From contig CM029119.1 of NCBI GenBank assembly GCA_016859345.1, positions 7,725,912 through 7,789,911 on the forward strand: a stretch of 64,000 nt of DNA, in the 5' to 3' direction. Origin of the DNA: Istiophorus platypterus. Taxonomy: Eukaryota; Chordata; Actinopteri; Istiophoriformes; Istiophoridae. A program made the translations under genes and the position numbers. Shown here piece after piece: positions 13,470-26,500 of the stretch. The notes beneath the pieces are model-generated. The model had not been told where the DNA came from and ran no database searches. It was given only the letters and a program-made list of their open reading frames with translations. How positions within the stretch are numbered: the stretch's first letter is position 1; each line of letters begins with the position of its first letter.

Positions 13470-13801
13470 GCAACCAGTAATTATTTTAATTATACAGCTG
13501 ATCGTTTCCTTGACTAATTGCTTTGCTCTCAACAGAAGAAAGTGGTGAAAAATTCCGACTGTAATTTGCCTGTGCCCAAGGTGACATCGTGAATTGCTTC
13601 CTTTGTTCGACCATCAGAGCAAAACCCAAATATATTAAAAACTACTGCAGAAAACATTTGCATGCGAGGAGCTGGAATCGTCGGATATTTGGTATTTGTG
13701 TATTGAAATAGTACCTAAGTGACCGACCTAGTGTTAAAATAGTTGCAGATAAATGGTTTGCCTATCGACTACCTGATTCATCGACTAATAGTCTCAGCAT
13801 T
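13470..13801 (+). mobile_element. Dispersed teleost repeat, MITE-like (copy 2)
   Basis: The block holds landmarks of a widespread fish repeat: AGTGGTGAAAAATTCCGACT, GCCCAAGGTGACATCGTGAA, AGCAAAACCCAAATATATT, and an end with ATCGACTAC...TCGACTAATAGTCTCAGC. The same landmarks occur inverted at about 42,060-42,420 and 190-335. No coding capacity is seen. The recognition rests on memory of the repeat consensus. Confidence 0.65.
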
Positions 13802-16286
13802 GTCCTCACCTCGAAGACACAGAGCCTGAAAACGAACACGGACGGGGTGTGATTCTGACTCAACCATTGGGCAGCTGTTAACTGATCGATTGACAGCTGC
13901 CTTTAGACCCAGAGACCTCTGCAAGCACAGCCATACCCCGCACGGCCGTCAAGCTGCATCTCAAGACACCGGTAATTACTTTGACATTGCGAGTTGAGCC
14001 GGGGCTCGGGAGGTCCAAGCGGCGGAGACCGTCCCTCTGTCGGCCGGTGAAGGGAGTGGTCTAACCGGGGGGAGAACTCAGTGTTTGGCTGCTGCTTTTT
14101 CCTTTTTTTTTTTTTTTTTTTTTTTTTTAGCACCGTTTCCTAAATGGGGCACAAGCGGCCAAAGACAAAAATACATCACTCCGGGCAATCGGTGACAAAA
14201 ACAACGGACCCATACCCTGTAGCAAAAAAAAAAAAAGAAAGAAAAGAAAAAAGAAAGAGAGAAAAACAAGGAAATAAAGGCCGAGATGTATTCCGGCCAC
14301 ACTTGGACCGAACAGGAGGCGCAAACAATAGGCGTGTTTTTGATATTATAAAGCCATCGCTGTGTATTTGTACGGGAAGCATATAAGCAGCGCAGCGCAG
14401 AGCGTAATTATCCTCCTCCCTTTTTTTTACACACTCATTCAGTTGCGCCATATAAATATTTATAGTCACTTAGCCAGTCTAGCTCCTCTTACCTCCTCTC
14501 CTCACTCATTCACTCCTTCACCCTTTCGTATATTTAACACCCCCCCCCCAGCCACCCCCATGCACTTGTGCTGTACAATGAAGCCTGAATGCTGTTTTGA
14601 TATAAAACCATTCTCTGCCTCTCCCCCTCCCTCCTCACCCATCCACTAACTCACCCTTTCATCTATACTCCCTCCCTCTTTAGCTCAACTGTGCCATCTG
14701 AAAAAAAATAAATAAAAAAAATCACTCATTCACTCACTCACTCCTTCACCGTGTTATTCCCCCTCCCTCCTCCTCCTCATTTTCGCTCATTCAGTCTCTT
14801 CTAACCTGCTCGCTAACCACTAACTCACCCACCCTCTTGTTAAAACAAACAAACACACACACACACGCACGCACGCACAGACACACACACAGAGACACAC
14901 ACACACGCACACACACACACACACACAAGCGCCCGCGCCAAAAAACAAAGCACTCAAGTCATCAACTCACTATAAGCACAGGTGAAGACACGGGAACAGA
15001 CACACTGATATTTTCCCCAATAACGTAACTTAATTTTGCTCTTTTATATCCTTCATCACAACTATATACAAAATAGACTGTAGGGATGCAGTATATGATG
15101 TTATTTAATCAACAGTGGGCACTCCGTTGCTTGAGAATGGGCAGTAGTCTATTGTAGTCTACACTGTAGAGGGACCACCACACTGAGCAGCCTGACTGCC
15201 CGGCATTGTTTGAGCAGCACTGAGTCTGATGTGGGTGAGGGCAGAAATTTGATTATTATCAAAAAATAGTGTCATTAAGACGGACAGACATGCCACAAAA
15301 GTCAGGGGAAAAACACTTCTCCTTCAGTGGCTGTGACTTTCATATAGAAATCAAAATGGCGTTGCAGGGAGGGACATCAGACCTGATATTGAAATAAGAA
15401 AAAATACTGAAAAATCACTGCAAAGTTTCTTATATGAGGGTTTTTTGCTGCTTTGAACCGGGATCACAGACTCTCATATAAATGAGGAAAAAAGCAAATG
15501 TCAAATCTGTTATTGACTGTGGTCTGATGCGCCAGTTGCTGAACAAAAGAAAGCCATCACTGCGCCCTATATTAAAGGTCTATGGTTTCGGCTGCAGCCC
15601 CCTTTGCAGCTGGACTCACACCTGGTCACACAGCAGCCACTTCCACCCTGTCCGAAACCCCAGGATCAATTTTATGACCCGGGATCAGAATCCCTGATCT
15701 TTGGAGGTGTTGGCAACTTTCCTGACAATGGAGCTCGAGTGGCGACTGCTATAGTGACACTTATAACCAATTCTGTCCAAATACCGGCAAACACAGCGAA
15801 CCCATCCACCGTATTACAACGCACATAAACCCACGTTATCGTCCCAAGTGTCACCCCTGACTTAGACACTGTGACATTTAATTTATAGGAGGTTTAACAG
15901 TAAATAATCTCGACCACGTCACTCAAAGTCAATGGCCGGACTGTGTTAGTTGGGAAAATGTATCGATGTATTAAAAGCAAAAACCGAATCCTGCGCCGAC
16001 CAAACCTCATGCATCCGTTCGAGCATAGATTCAATATCGATATGCATTGGACGTTTTCGCCCCAGGTTCCGTCTGTTTGGGTCAATTTAACGCGAATTGT
16101 GCAAAATTGTTCACAGCACGCGTTACTTCCAGCGGGTTTTCCTGGAATAAAAGTTGTTCGCCGGCGCGGACGACGCTGAACCGGCGTGTCCCCGTGAAGC
16201 CCAATGTCTCTGCTATCAGCCCATAACGTTTTGTGGATCAGTACTCCGTCGTGGTCTTTATATTTGTCGGGAGTTGGAGGATGAAG
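13802..16286. other. Intergenic and upstream flank of the H1.0 gene
   Basis: This region has low-complexity tracts (a T run near 14101-14129, A-rich 14222-14270, CA/CACG repeats 14850-14930, C runs near 14541) and more GC-rich unique DNA from about 15.6 kb onward. A 132-codon open frame on the minus strand (15894-16292) resembles no family I know and overlaps the H1.0 promoter side, so I do not call it a gene. Confidence 0.45.
14850..14930 (+). repeat. CA-rich microsatellite
   Basis: An imperfect (CA)n tract interrupted by CACGCACG and CAGA units. The open frames through it (Thr/His repeats) are artefacts of the repeat. Confidence 0.9.
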
Positions 16287-16293
16287 AAACACA
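16287..16293 (+). promoter_or_regulatory. Candidate H1 box (AAACACA) upstream of H1.0
   Basis: AAACACA is the conserved H1 box of linker-histone promoters. It lies 358 nt upstream of the H1.0 start codon, a plausible promoter distance given a long leader. A 7-mer can occur by chance, so the support is positional only. Confidence 0.4.
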
Positions 16294-16650
16294 AACAGGA
16301 CGGCGCCAGTTCCATGGAGTCCGCTAGATCAGCTGCTGGCAGTTGCTGTTCTCAATCACGTCCGCAGATAGGCTTCATAGGCTCACTGAGGCGCCTGTGG
16401 AATAAGACACTTAAGTGATCCAGTGTACTGTCGCGGCACTTTGTGTGGAAAACTATAACAACATATTTTTTTTTGTTTTTTAAAAGGAGAAAGTGGGGCA
16501 TTGTCTGCGAACTCGGACTTTCTCCGGAACGGCTTTTATTTCCGGACGTGCATATATTTCGCTGTTTCTGACGCCTCGGTGTACCAGCTGACCAGGGTGA
16601 AATTACACCTCCAGGACTTTTCTGTTAACTTGCTCCAAGAGAAAGTCGCA

Positions 16651-17238
16651 ATGGCAGAGACCTCGGCAGCTCCGGCCAAAGCCAAGAAGGCATCCAAGCC
16701 CAAGAAACCCGCCTCTCACCCCAAGTACTCCGAGATGATTAAAGCGGCCATCGTTCACGACGCCAGCCGGAGCGGAGCGTCCCGTCAATCCATCCAGAAG
16801 TACGTGAGGAAGAACTATAAGGTGGGCGACAATGCAGACGTGCAGATTAAAATGGCCCTGAAGAGGCTAGTGGCATCCGGGATGCTGCGCCACACCAAAG
16901 GCATCGGCGCGTCCGGATCCTTCAGGTTGACCAAACCTGAGGACTCCAAAAAGTCCCCCAAGGTGGCGGCGTCTGCCAAACCAAAGAAAGCGGCGAAGCC
17001 CTCCAAACCCAAGAAGGCGGCCAAACCCAAGAAGGTGTCCAAGACGCCGGAAAAGCCCAAGAAGGCAGCTGCAAAGAAAGTGAAAAAGGTCGCGAAGAAG
17101 GCGACACCGACAAAAGCCAAGAAGCCACCAGCTAAGAAACCGAAGGCAGCCAAGCCCAAGGCAAAACCAGCAAAGAAGGCAGCCAAGCCCAAGGCAAAGA
17201 CGCCCAAAAAGGCAGCAAAAACAGCAAAAAAGAAGTAA
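16651..17238 (+). CDS. h1-0: Linker histone H1.0
   Basis: A single-exon frame of 195 codons, close to the 194 residues of human H1.0. Residues 1-22 form a short basic N-tail. Residues 23-98 form the winged-helix globular domain, with HPKYSEMIKAAI, SRQSIQKYV, KVGDNADVQIKMALKRLV and GASGSFRL, all diagnostic of H1.0/H5 rather than replication H1s. Residues 99-195 are a Lys/Ala/Pro-rich tail of KPKKA-type repeats. The start was chosen at MAETSAAPAK, which aligns with the known N-terminus; the frame is open upstream without a better ATG. The protein binds linker DNA at the nucleosome dyad and is the replacement H1 of quiescent and differentiated cells. The gene is intronless yet has poly(A) signals instead of a histone stem-loop, as expected for H1.0. 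Antisense frames are shadows. Confidence 0.96.
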   Translation: MAETSAAPAKAKKASKPKKPASHPKYSEMIKAAIVHDASRSGASRQSIQKYVRKNYKVGDNADVQIKMALKRLVASGMLRHTKGIGASGSFRLTKPEDSKKSPKVAASAKPKKAAKPSKPKKAAKPKKVSKTPEKPKKAAAKKVKKVAKKATPTKAKKPPAKKPKAAKPKAKPAKKAAKPKAKTPKKAAKTAKKK

Positions 17239-17515
17239 AAGGACAATAACAGAGACAAAGTCACTGTAAATACTGAAGGAAATGTTTTCGTATATGTATT
17301 ATTTTTGTAAGGTCTCATGTAAACTTATGCTGTTTTTACCAGTAGTTTTCTCTCCATTGCACTATAGACTAAAGATGCCATAGAAACAGTTGTGAGGATA
17401 TATATTTTTTTTAATTTGGAGTTAATTATACTGTTACTTTCTGTCTGACCCTTGGATACATATAGGCTAGTCTAGGGTCTTGCGGAAGAAAGGAAAATGT
17501 ATATACAGTTGAACT

Positions 17516-17521
17516 AATAAA
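17516..17521 (+). terminator. First poly(A) signal of H1.0
   Basis: AATAAA 278 nt after the H1.0 stop codon. It is a possible proximal cleavage signal giving a short 3' UTR. Confidence 0.5.
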
Positions 17522-17752
17522 CAGTTGTTAGTGCACGGGGTCAGACCGAAAATACAAATGATACAATTGTGAGCATTGTTGAGCCTTTACAATCTACAGA
17601 CCACAGCCAGTGGACGTCAGCAAGAATCTCCTAAAGGCTCCATAGTTGACATTCAAGCTCAGTTGTGTATATTTTCTCATGTTCAAACGACTCCTACTAT
17701 ACAACATCCCACTGTTATCGGTCACTTTTAAAGACTGTTTATACTGCAACTC

Positions 17753-17758
17753 AATAAA
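17753..17758 (+). terminator. Distal poly(A) signal of H1.0
   Basis: AATAAA followed within 30 nt by a GT/T-rich element (GTGGG and a T run near 17777-17790), the usual layout of a strong vertebrate polyadenylation site. The 3' UTR would be about 540 nt. Confidence 0.6.
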
Positions 17759-17790
17759 CCTTTGTCATCTTCTACAAAGTGGGTTTTTTT

Positions 17791-19770
17791 TTTCCTCAAC
17801 TTATTCCGCGCATATTACGCGTGCGTAAAAGTGCTTGTTGAAAGTGCTGGACACGGGTGAAGCGGACGGAGGGATTACTGAATATATCTAAGATAAATAG
17901 GAGTAATGATGATCTGTTTTAACAGATATCCTTGCCCCCACCCCCCCATTTTCTGCGCACATTACCTGAACATATAACCCTCTCTGAGATTATGGTTATT
18001 GTGCGCCAGGATGCTGCAGACAAAGCCCGCTGCTGGAGACTCGAAAGACATGGATGGTTTTCTGTCGCAGAGGACGGGTAAAACATTCGTATAATAAAAA
18101 GATGGTTGTATTTTAAGGTTTAATGTGATATTATCCAGGATTTAAATCGTATTAAACTTCACTTTTACTATGTATTGGGCACTAAAGAAGTCACGTTTGG
18201 CAGTAATATCCGGTTATAACAATAACTAGAATCATGTAATCCAAATTACATTATAACTGCCTTAGCAGGGGCAAGCAGGGACTTTGTCTTGTAAACAAAA
18301 AAATTATCTTCGAAATTAGTTTTAGAAACAATTGCAGAGAAATAAAGCAAATGTAAGTGTTAGGTTCTCGGCAAATTGATAAACATCGCGGTGCGTAATC
18401 AAAACCGAACCTGAAATTAACTGCCAGTTAACTACCCCCCCCCCTTTGCATATGAATTTGCACTCAAAGTCCCAGCATCCACGTTCCTGAGCGGCACCCA
18501 AGGAGCGATGAGGTGCCTCTCCAGACACACCCATCGCCTAACGTCCTGCCTCTCACCTCGCATGCAACGCTGCCACCGTGTGGTGTCTTGTGGAAATTGG
18601 CGAACTCATCTTCGTTGCAGCTGGGACCGAGATGGCAGCAGCAGAAAGACCGGACTCAAACTGATGAAAGTCAAGATTAGATACAATTTACTCTTTACAT
18701 ACTGTTAATCATAATTATTTTTATAGATGGTTTATGATCACTGACCTTGTTAAACAGCTTTAGGATGAATGATCAAAGAGGAGTATCCAGACTTGCCAGG
18801 GCATGATGTTCTCAATTGTTGTTTCAACATAGAATAATGCAACAGGAATTTTAGCAGCATGGGATAATACTACATTTGTTAATTACTTTAAGCAACAAAT
18901 GTTTTGTGGTTAAAGAGATATTGCATCCAGAACATAAACTAAAACAGAAAAAACTGACTTTAGCAACACTTTTAAACAGTACTGCCTTTGAATCAAACTC
19001 AAAACAATCAGAGTAAAAAAAAATGTTTCAGGCCAGGTCTCTGAAGTCTGACACATATGTATAAATGCTAGAATTGAAAATCAAAACGAAAACAACATGA
19101 AGTTCTAAGTAATCAGCATTAACACTGTGATGCTGCAATTCATCAAGGAGGAAATAAAATACCCACTAGCCAACATATTAACATACACTACTGCATTCAC
19201 AACACATCTTCTAACCCAACACCCACAATGTTTATCTTTTGGGCAGAAGCCCCAACCCAGTCTGGTCTGGTCTTTTATTAAGCATCTAAATCAGTTCACT
19301 TGCAGTAAGAAAACAGCCATATTTTAAAAGTTGCAGAAGTGCATTCTGCAGAAACAGCAGGTCACCAGCTAAATTTCTAAACAAAACAGACATCAACGTA
19401 ACTGATTCGTGTTGGAAAATAAAACAATGGCAGATAATGGAACATGGGCAAAGTGTATGCACAGTGTCATGTGTATGTGAATAGAAAAAGCAGGGATTAC
19501 AAACCTATTTCTGTCTCAGTTAAAATTAATTTGGCTTCAGTGTGAACAGAGGGAGTGAAAGCAGAGATCTGACCAGATTAGTCTTTAAGATTTTGTCATT
19601 GGCATTGGCTTTGTTGTTTGTTTTTCCCTTTAAAAGAGGAAATATTTCTTGCTCTCTTGAAGATGTATACACAAATGACCATTTTTCATCATGCACAAAG
19701 AGAAACCTCTTTATGCCACAGCAGATCAGTGGAGGCCTTACTGCTAAAGTATTTCGACAATAACATTCAA
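17791..19770. other. Intergenic between convergent H1.0 and rhot2
   Basis: No gene was recognised. A possible short plus-strand exon at 18011-18078 (ATG, 22 codons, GGTAAAA donor) has no identifiable continuation. The remainder is AT-rich. Confidence 0.45.
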
Positions 19771-19784
19771 GCTAATTTAAAATT

Positions 19785-19790
19785 TTTATT
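19785..19790 (-). terminator. Candidate poly(A) signal of rhot2
   Basis: TTTATT on the + strand is AATAAA on the transcript strand. It is the first such signal downstream of the rhot2 stop codon and implies a 3' UTR of about 730-750 nt. A 94-codon open frame inside this UTR (20191-20475) is not in the receptor frame and is probably chance. Confidence 0.45.
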
Positions 19791-20513
19791 CTCAGGCAAA
19801 ATGCCTGAGAAGCAATCAACAGGCTATGACTACTCATTGCTGCTTCAGTTATTTGGCAAATCAGACATAAACATCTCATATCAGTGGTAGCTTGGTCAAA
19901 AAGAAAAGTGGCAGCCAATCAGGGCGTCCTCTATGTTAAAAACGCTTCATGTGGTGCCCTTTGGTTCTTCAGTCTTGTCAATTTGGCATTTCTCTATTAT
20001 GCTTAGGAGACACTGCATGTATATAAAAACTGTCCAATCTCAACATCAACTCTTACAGATAACTGAGGGGAAAGCAGGGAACTTAAAACTACTGTCATTG
20101 TGCATTTGCTCTGTTCTGATAAAGCACTTTTTTGGACATTAATAGTAGCAGTTCTATGTGTATCCATTTTAAGAGCACAAGGACTAACTCCTACTTAGCT
20201 TGGTTAGACAATGTAAGGCAGAAAAAGCTAGGCACTGCAGCGTGGAGAACAATATTATCACTAGCTTCCAATAGCCTTTGGATTTTTGCGATCAGTTGAC
20301 TCAAATGGTAGGAAAAAGCGAAGAAGTCTGACACTAAGAGGGGCAGAGATATGAAGTGTATCCTGGAAGCCTTCATAGTGAAAAGTAAAATGATGTAGAC
20401 TTCCTCTAGTTCAGTCTGTTGTGACTCTGGAGCTGGTCTTGGAGGTTTGGTCTTTATGGATGGAGGGAGCGTCATCTTGAAAAAAATAAAATAAAAGCTC
20501 AGCTAGTTGTTGT

Positions 20514-23500
20514 TCATTTCAGTCTAGCAACTGCTCTGTAGATAGCAAAGCCCAGAACTGCAACCACAGCCGAGCCCAATGCCACTCTCAACCAGAAGGA
20601 TGTGTTGCTCATGTCTGAACCATTTAGGTGTCTGGAAATGGGAGGAGGAAAAAAAAAATCACTGTTGGTCAGCCAAACTAAATAATGAACAGATAGTACT
20701 ATCAACATTACAAATGTCTTGCTTCTTTTACATCTCTGCCTATCACTTTTTAATTACTCAGTGTTTTAAACATAATATTCTCCTATGACTGATGTTGATG
20801 TTTGTCTGACTAGAACATACGGGTACATTGCTGCCCAGGCAAGCCTGGTGTAGATGTTCTTGCTGGTGGAGTCGAGGAACAGGCTGGAGAAGGGCAGCGG
20901 TGGAGGCAGTCTGTGTTTGTAACAGAACTCTGCTGGGGTCATCCCGTGGAGCTGCTTGACTTCAGGAAGGTCCACTTTGGAGGCAACCAGCACACATGGG
21001 ATGTTGCTCTCCATGTAGTGTTGCTAAGTAAAAATGGTATTAAAGAGTGAAGACTTTAGCTGTGAGAGAATTTGCTTTTGATTTCTGAGGGATTGTGCTG
21101 AAATGTAAATAAACTGAGGAAAAGTCTACATCACTTTTATCATGGCATGTAGATGGACGTGTTAAATGTAAGGTAAGGTAAAATATTAGTTTGTTTTGTT
21201 TTTTTATTTGTGGATACACCCTCTTTTCCTGTGCATCTCAAAAATTTCTGACAGTACAGGCAAGTAAAAACAGTAACTGTTTTTATATGGAGTCTTTTAT
21301 TCTGCTAATATTCATAATAACAGGCCAAAAACATTAAAGTTTCCCCTTGTAAACACCTTGATCAGAATAAGTACTCTATTTAGGATTCTTTCGGGGGAGA
21401 GGTGGTTTATTCTCTTTATAACTCTTTTACTGATGAAATCTGACATGTAAATATTCCTGATTACTTTGTATTTTCAGAGGATCTCTAATCTGAAATGAGC
21501 ACAGATGTTTTAAAAAAAACAGCTCTGTCTCTCCTCCATTTTTAAGTCTTTGAGAGCATTCTTGACCACTTGTAGGGCTTTATATAACTGGTGTATCTTT
21601 CCAAGGGGAAACACCTTTGGTTAAGTGAGGTTTATTAGTTTCAGGAGATTCTGATTCTTAGCAGAATTGGGAGGTGGCCTGCCCTGTCCTATAGAGGTAA
21701 AAACTGCAGTGTACTATTTACAAATCCAAATGTTGCTTCACTTCAATGAACAGTGATAAACCAATGACAATACTGAAAGCAGGTGTAAGTCTCTCATTCT
21801 CCCCATTCTGAAGAGCTTTACTGGATTCAGTATATTGCACATTAGAGCTCTTCTTTCTGTAGAGCATCTAAATAGAATTTGTTTCCTAATCACTTTATTT
21901 GAAGCCACTGAAACGGAGAACGATGAAATTACTGACACAGAAAAAGTCTTCATTGCATCATATTTTTAATATTTAGGATTATTTAACCCTGGAAATCTTG
22001 ATCTCTCCAGAATTTGCTTTTTGTAATTTGAAAAATGAGCAGGAAAAACTGCTAAAGGCAGTAAAGTATGCTGTAATACAGCATTATGAACTAGGATGAC
22101 CATGTACAAACAACAGTGCAATCAGTGTAAAGTAGATTGGTGACCTATGTGAGCACAGTGTAAACATTGGTGTTCTTTTTAACTTTAGTTGTGACTGACC
22201 TTGTATATACTGGCACAATAGTCGAAGGAATGTGGGTCGCTGGTATCATACATGAGACAAGCAACGTCGCAGGAGGCATCTGATGCCTTCAGGAACTCCG
22301 CCTCCACGTCCACCTCATTGAGCTGGATGGGGGAAGGGGGGAAAACAAGGAACTAGTGTGGTGTTGAGGCTTTGGTCAAATTCAGGGGCTTAGTGTCAAC
22401 ATTAAGATCAGGATGGGAGATACTTACAATAAGATACTTGTCCTGGTTGCTGACTTGGACAGTGTTTATGACATAGGGGACAAAGGCACTGCTGGAATTT
22501 CCTTTACTCTGCACAGAAGAGAGAAAAAGTATAACAAAACCAGAAAAACGGTCACACCTCCAAATTATCATGGCAACTAGTATAAATTAATCAGATTAGT
22601 AATGAAACATGTCATTTTCAGCTCCAAACTAGCAGATAATGCCATACCAAAATGTTGTGGCCCACAAAGGCCTGGAGAAAGGCTGTCTTGCCCGTCCCCC
22701 GTGGTCCAATCACCTTGCAGAGAAACACTGAACGCTGTGTCTGGCGCTTTTCTAGGTCCACCTCTTTCTCCCGTGTCACTTCATAAACAAGCAGAAACAC
22801 AAAATATAAACCCACTGGACAAACACAGCAGACTTGATTTGCAATTTCAGATTTTCCAATTTTCCACTACTTGTAAGGTGAAATAAGAAAAGCTGATGTT
22901 TTCTACACAGTGCAATATTCTGGACTAATCATTTTCCAGGAAAAATTATCAATAGCCCTAAGGGGTAGGCCAGCATTGTCATTAAAAAGGCCATAACAGG
23001 GGATGGGACTCCTGAATCAGCTGTGAAAGATTGGCCAACCACAGGGACTATTGTCTCAGTTCTTCTACATGTCAACAAAGTCAGTTCTCTCAATTTTGCT
23101 TGTCTAGACCACCAAACAGAGTATACATGCTACAGTCAAGCCTGTAGAAAACACTTCTGCTGGATTTGTAGCTGCTCTGTCTCAGGTTTTATCAATAAAA
23201 GATGTGAATAAAGCCTTCTTAAAAACAACTGGAATTACAGCAAATAATGGGAAAATAAGACCCAGGTTGATCTTCTTTAAAGAAGAAAAAGAAAAAGAAA
23301 AGAAAAGGGAATTCTATTTAACAAGTAAAAGTAGCTTCTCAAGGGATAACCAGTAGCACATACTATCTGGCTATAGAGTATACTGAATACTGTTATTCTT
23401 AGATCAGGTGACCTCTACAGGCATTAAGGTGTCTAACACAAAGCATTGCAACTAGGTTAGAATATAATGTACCTTACACCTGTCTAAGTGCAGGGTTGCC

Positions 23501-26500
23501 AATCGAGTTTGAGTTGGGCAACACAACATCAAAAGGTTTACAGTCTGAGGAAATATTACTAACAGTCAAAGACATTTAGGCATAAAATAAAATTTGACTA
23601 AATAAAAATTTGGCCCGAAGGTACTGCCACAGGGAGGAGCATGTTGTTACCATGATCAAGAGGATTTATCCTTTGTACAGTGGCTATTCTACATTATCTG
23701 GGATTGAGCTTATCTAAATCACTCTATGGTGTCAGACTTGACTCAGCTACTCATTAGTCTAAACTGTACTTTGTCACACCCAGCTGTTGGGGCACTAGGT
23801 GATATCTCAGGAGATGACCAAAATTTTAGGTTTGGTCCTCTAAAGGAAATGAACATCTTTACCAAATTCTGTTGAAATCCTTCTATTGTTGTTCTATTTC
23901 ACACACAACGCAACTATCTGACTGACAACCCAACTGATATCACCATCCTAATGCGATACTGCTAATGTGGCTAAAAAATAAATGCACAATAAGGATTACC
24001 ATTAATACACCGTTAAAAGAAAACTTGATTTGCAGATGCAAAACATATGCTAAAACCAGTGACCGGTCCGCTTGTTAAAAAATTTGTGCTGCTTTTTGGA
24101 CTCTCTGATATCTACAGGAGGGTGACACTGTGGTGCTCACCCCTGAGACAGAGAAGGAATGTGCGCAATTAGCAGCAGAGAAACATATTACATCAAACTC
24201 TACAGTCTTATTAAAGCTTCCCTGCTTAAGCGTCCTTAGACTGGGACTAGTTCATACACAATATGTCTACAGTGATACTACTCCAATGCACAAACGGAAA
24301 ACTGCTTCGCATATAAGCTTAAGTTATGAGTCACTAATTTAATCATTATTCTTGTAGACGCAAGAAAAAAAAGTCCTCATCATGTGTGGAGAGTGCACCA
24401 TTTTTCAAACCACGCAGTGTAGACACAACCAAGTTTGCAAACTCTCAGGTCAAAGTGGACTATTCATTCACATCTCAAGGGCAAATGTACATGTATGTAA
24501 ATCTATTAGGCTAAAGTGAACTGGGTTAAGACTAATAATCCTCCTATAGTGCTTAACTATTAGTGTGGGACTTAGTTTTCCAAGGACAATGTAAAGCATG
24601 TCTCTGATGTTCAACAGGCAAATGGTCCCAACCTTTCAAATCTACATAGTGTTTGTTGGGATTACCTAAATTTAACAGAGTCAATCACACACACAAACAC
24701 ACCTGTGACTGCTGCAGTCTGTGACTCCTGCTCAGTGAGGATTGGGTAGCCTAGGTATCCTAGGTGTTCCAGGCAACGGTGGATGTCAAGGTAGGCAGAA
24801 AGCCTGCATGTGAAGGCATGGACACACGTGAGCTTTGAGCGGTGTAGAATAAAAATTACCTCTAAGTGTGTTAAAGTGTAAACCTATTGCATGCTTACAA
24901 TCATACAAAAATCTCAATATTCAAGTGAGATACTTACGTCCACTGACAAAGGTAGCCGTGATTTGAGATGTAGCCCTCATCTGTGGTTGACACATTCATG
25001 TAGACCTCTTCACCCCACGGCATGTAGGGACATACACAGAACAGGTTCTTAAGCTCTGCCGGTGACAGGGCAGAGTCTTTGTCCTAAGATTGGAAAAAAA
25101 AGCCATTTCTTGAAAACAACGAAATCCTCCACTATTAAGCGAGGAGATTTTCCCACCAAATTTTTCTGTTACACTGTACAGCCCAGTGGGATATTGTGAC
25201 CTAAAGGAAGCTTGGATCTCTACTCACTTCATCATACTTGTCAAAAAGCGTCTGAAGGAACTGGTGGCCGAAATGATTAAGTTCTGTGGTGCAGCCGACA
25301 GGAACCCGTAGTCTGAGAACACAAAAACCACAATCAGATATATAAATACATGGGCATACCTGACTGCCATGAACAAATAAATGTTAAAACAGACAAAGCC
25401 ACATGAACACGTAAGAGAAATATAGCAAGTCTGAGATAGATAACTGTAGAATACATAGAAAGGGATCTTTTCACTCAAACACTTCAATATAACCTGTTGG
25501 AATACTGTAGTTATCAGTACTAAAAGAAATTGTACAGTTGAGATGATAGAGAGGATGCAGTCAGTAGACTTACTCAGGGTAAAGGTAGTCATCAGTCAGC
25601 TCAAGGCTGTCATCATAACCAAACTTCCTGAGGATCGTCCATGTGGTTTCATGTCGGCCTCGCTGGATAAATAATGTATTAAGGAACAAGAAACCTGAAA
25701 GAGAAGAGACACAGGGCTTGGCCATCAGTTGATTGTCGCCCTGCAACAGCATAGTTTAAAGTCCCATATTCTCATTCATGATTAATTTTTTTTTTACCAT
25801 TAAGGGTCAGGCCGTTGTCCTGCACCCCATCGCTGGTGTTCTTCCAAACTACTGTCTTCACATCTTCTAAAGCTTGAGGTGCCAGAGGATTTCCAAAACA
25901 AGATTTCTACAAAAAAAGATGGATTAGTTACTGCAAACATTATGTTTTGGTTCAAATAATAGCTGAGAAATCACTATGTTCAGTATATTAAATGGCACCT
26001 GAAATCTGTTGAGTTCAGTGTCACTGAGGATACGGTCATTGTCCTGGTCGGAAATGTAGAATATTCTGCTAAGGGCTCGAATACACAAAGGTTTTAGCTG
26101 GGAAAAATATCAGAGGACAAAGAACTTACAATTAATCAGCCAATCATTTGTACACACACACGTAAATATGTGGACTGGGACAGACAGACAGGCTGACTCA
26201 GCAGCTGGCATCCGATTTCCAAAAAAGGCTGACCTGTTTGTCTTCAGGGTCATAAAGAGGGGCAGTGGGGTGAAGAACTGCCTTCTGTGCATAGTAAAAC
26301 AGCTCTGAAATGTTTTTCAGGTTCTTTGCAGAACACTTGAAAGAGAATAAAAGTAGTGAGAATATTTCAGATAAAATTATCTACATACTTTATAAGCCAG
26401 TTAAAGTGTGCCTGTGTAAATATTTGTGTGTAACCCAGCAACCACATGTGCACCACAATGGTAAAGTTAGCAGCTGTATAAAGACTGGGCAAATCTAGAG

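Noticed and set aside
13903..14469. Several 70-97 codon frames with Lys or Phe runs
   Set aside because: They are produced by homopolymer A/T tracts and show no family similarity.
15894..16292. 132-codon minus frame upstream of H1.0
   Set aside because: No recognisable domain or splice context, and it overlaps the likely H1.0 promoter.
16501..16650. Upstream extension of the H1.0 frame
   Set aside because: The first 50 codons lack an ATG and do not resemble any H1 N-terminus; MAETSAAPAK at 16651 is the family-like start.
16815..17318. Minus-strand 167-codon frame across H1.0
   Set aside because: It is the antisense shadow of the Lys/Ala-rich histone tail (Phe/Leu/Ala repeats) with no independent support.
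20191..20475. 94-codon minus frame just after the rhot2 stop
   Set aside because: It lies in the 3' UTR, has no matching splice acceptor that keeps the rhot2 frame, and rhot2 is already complete at 618 aa.
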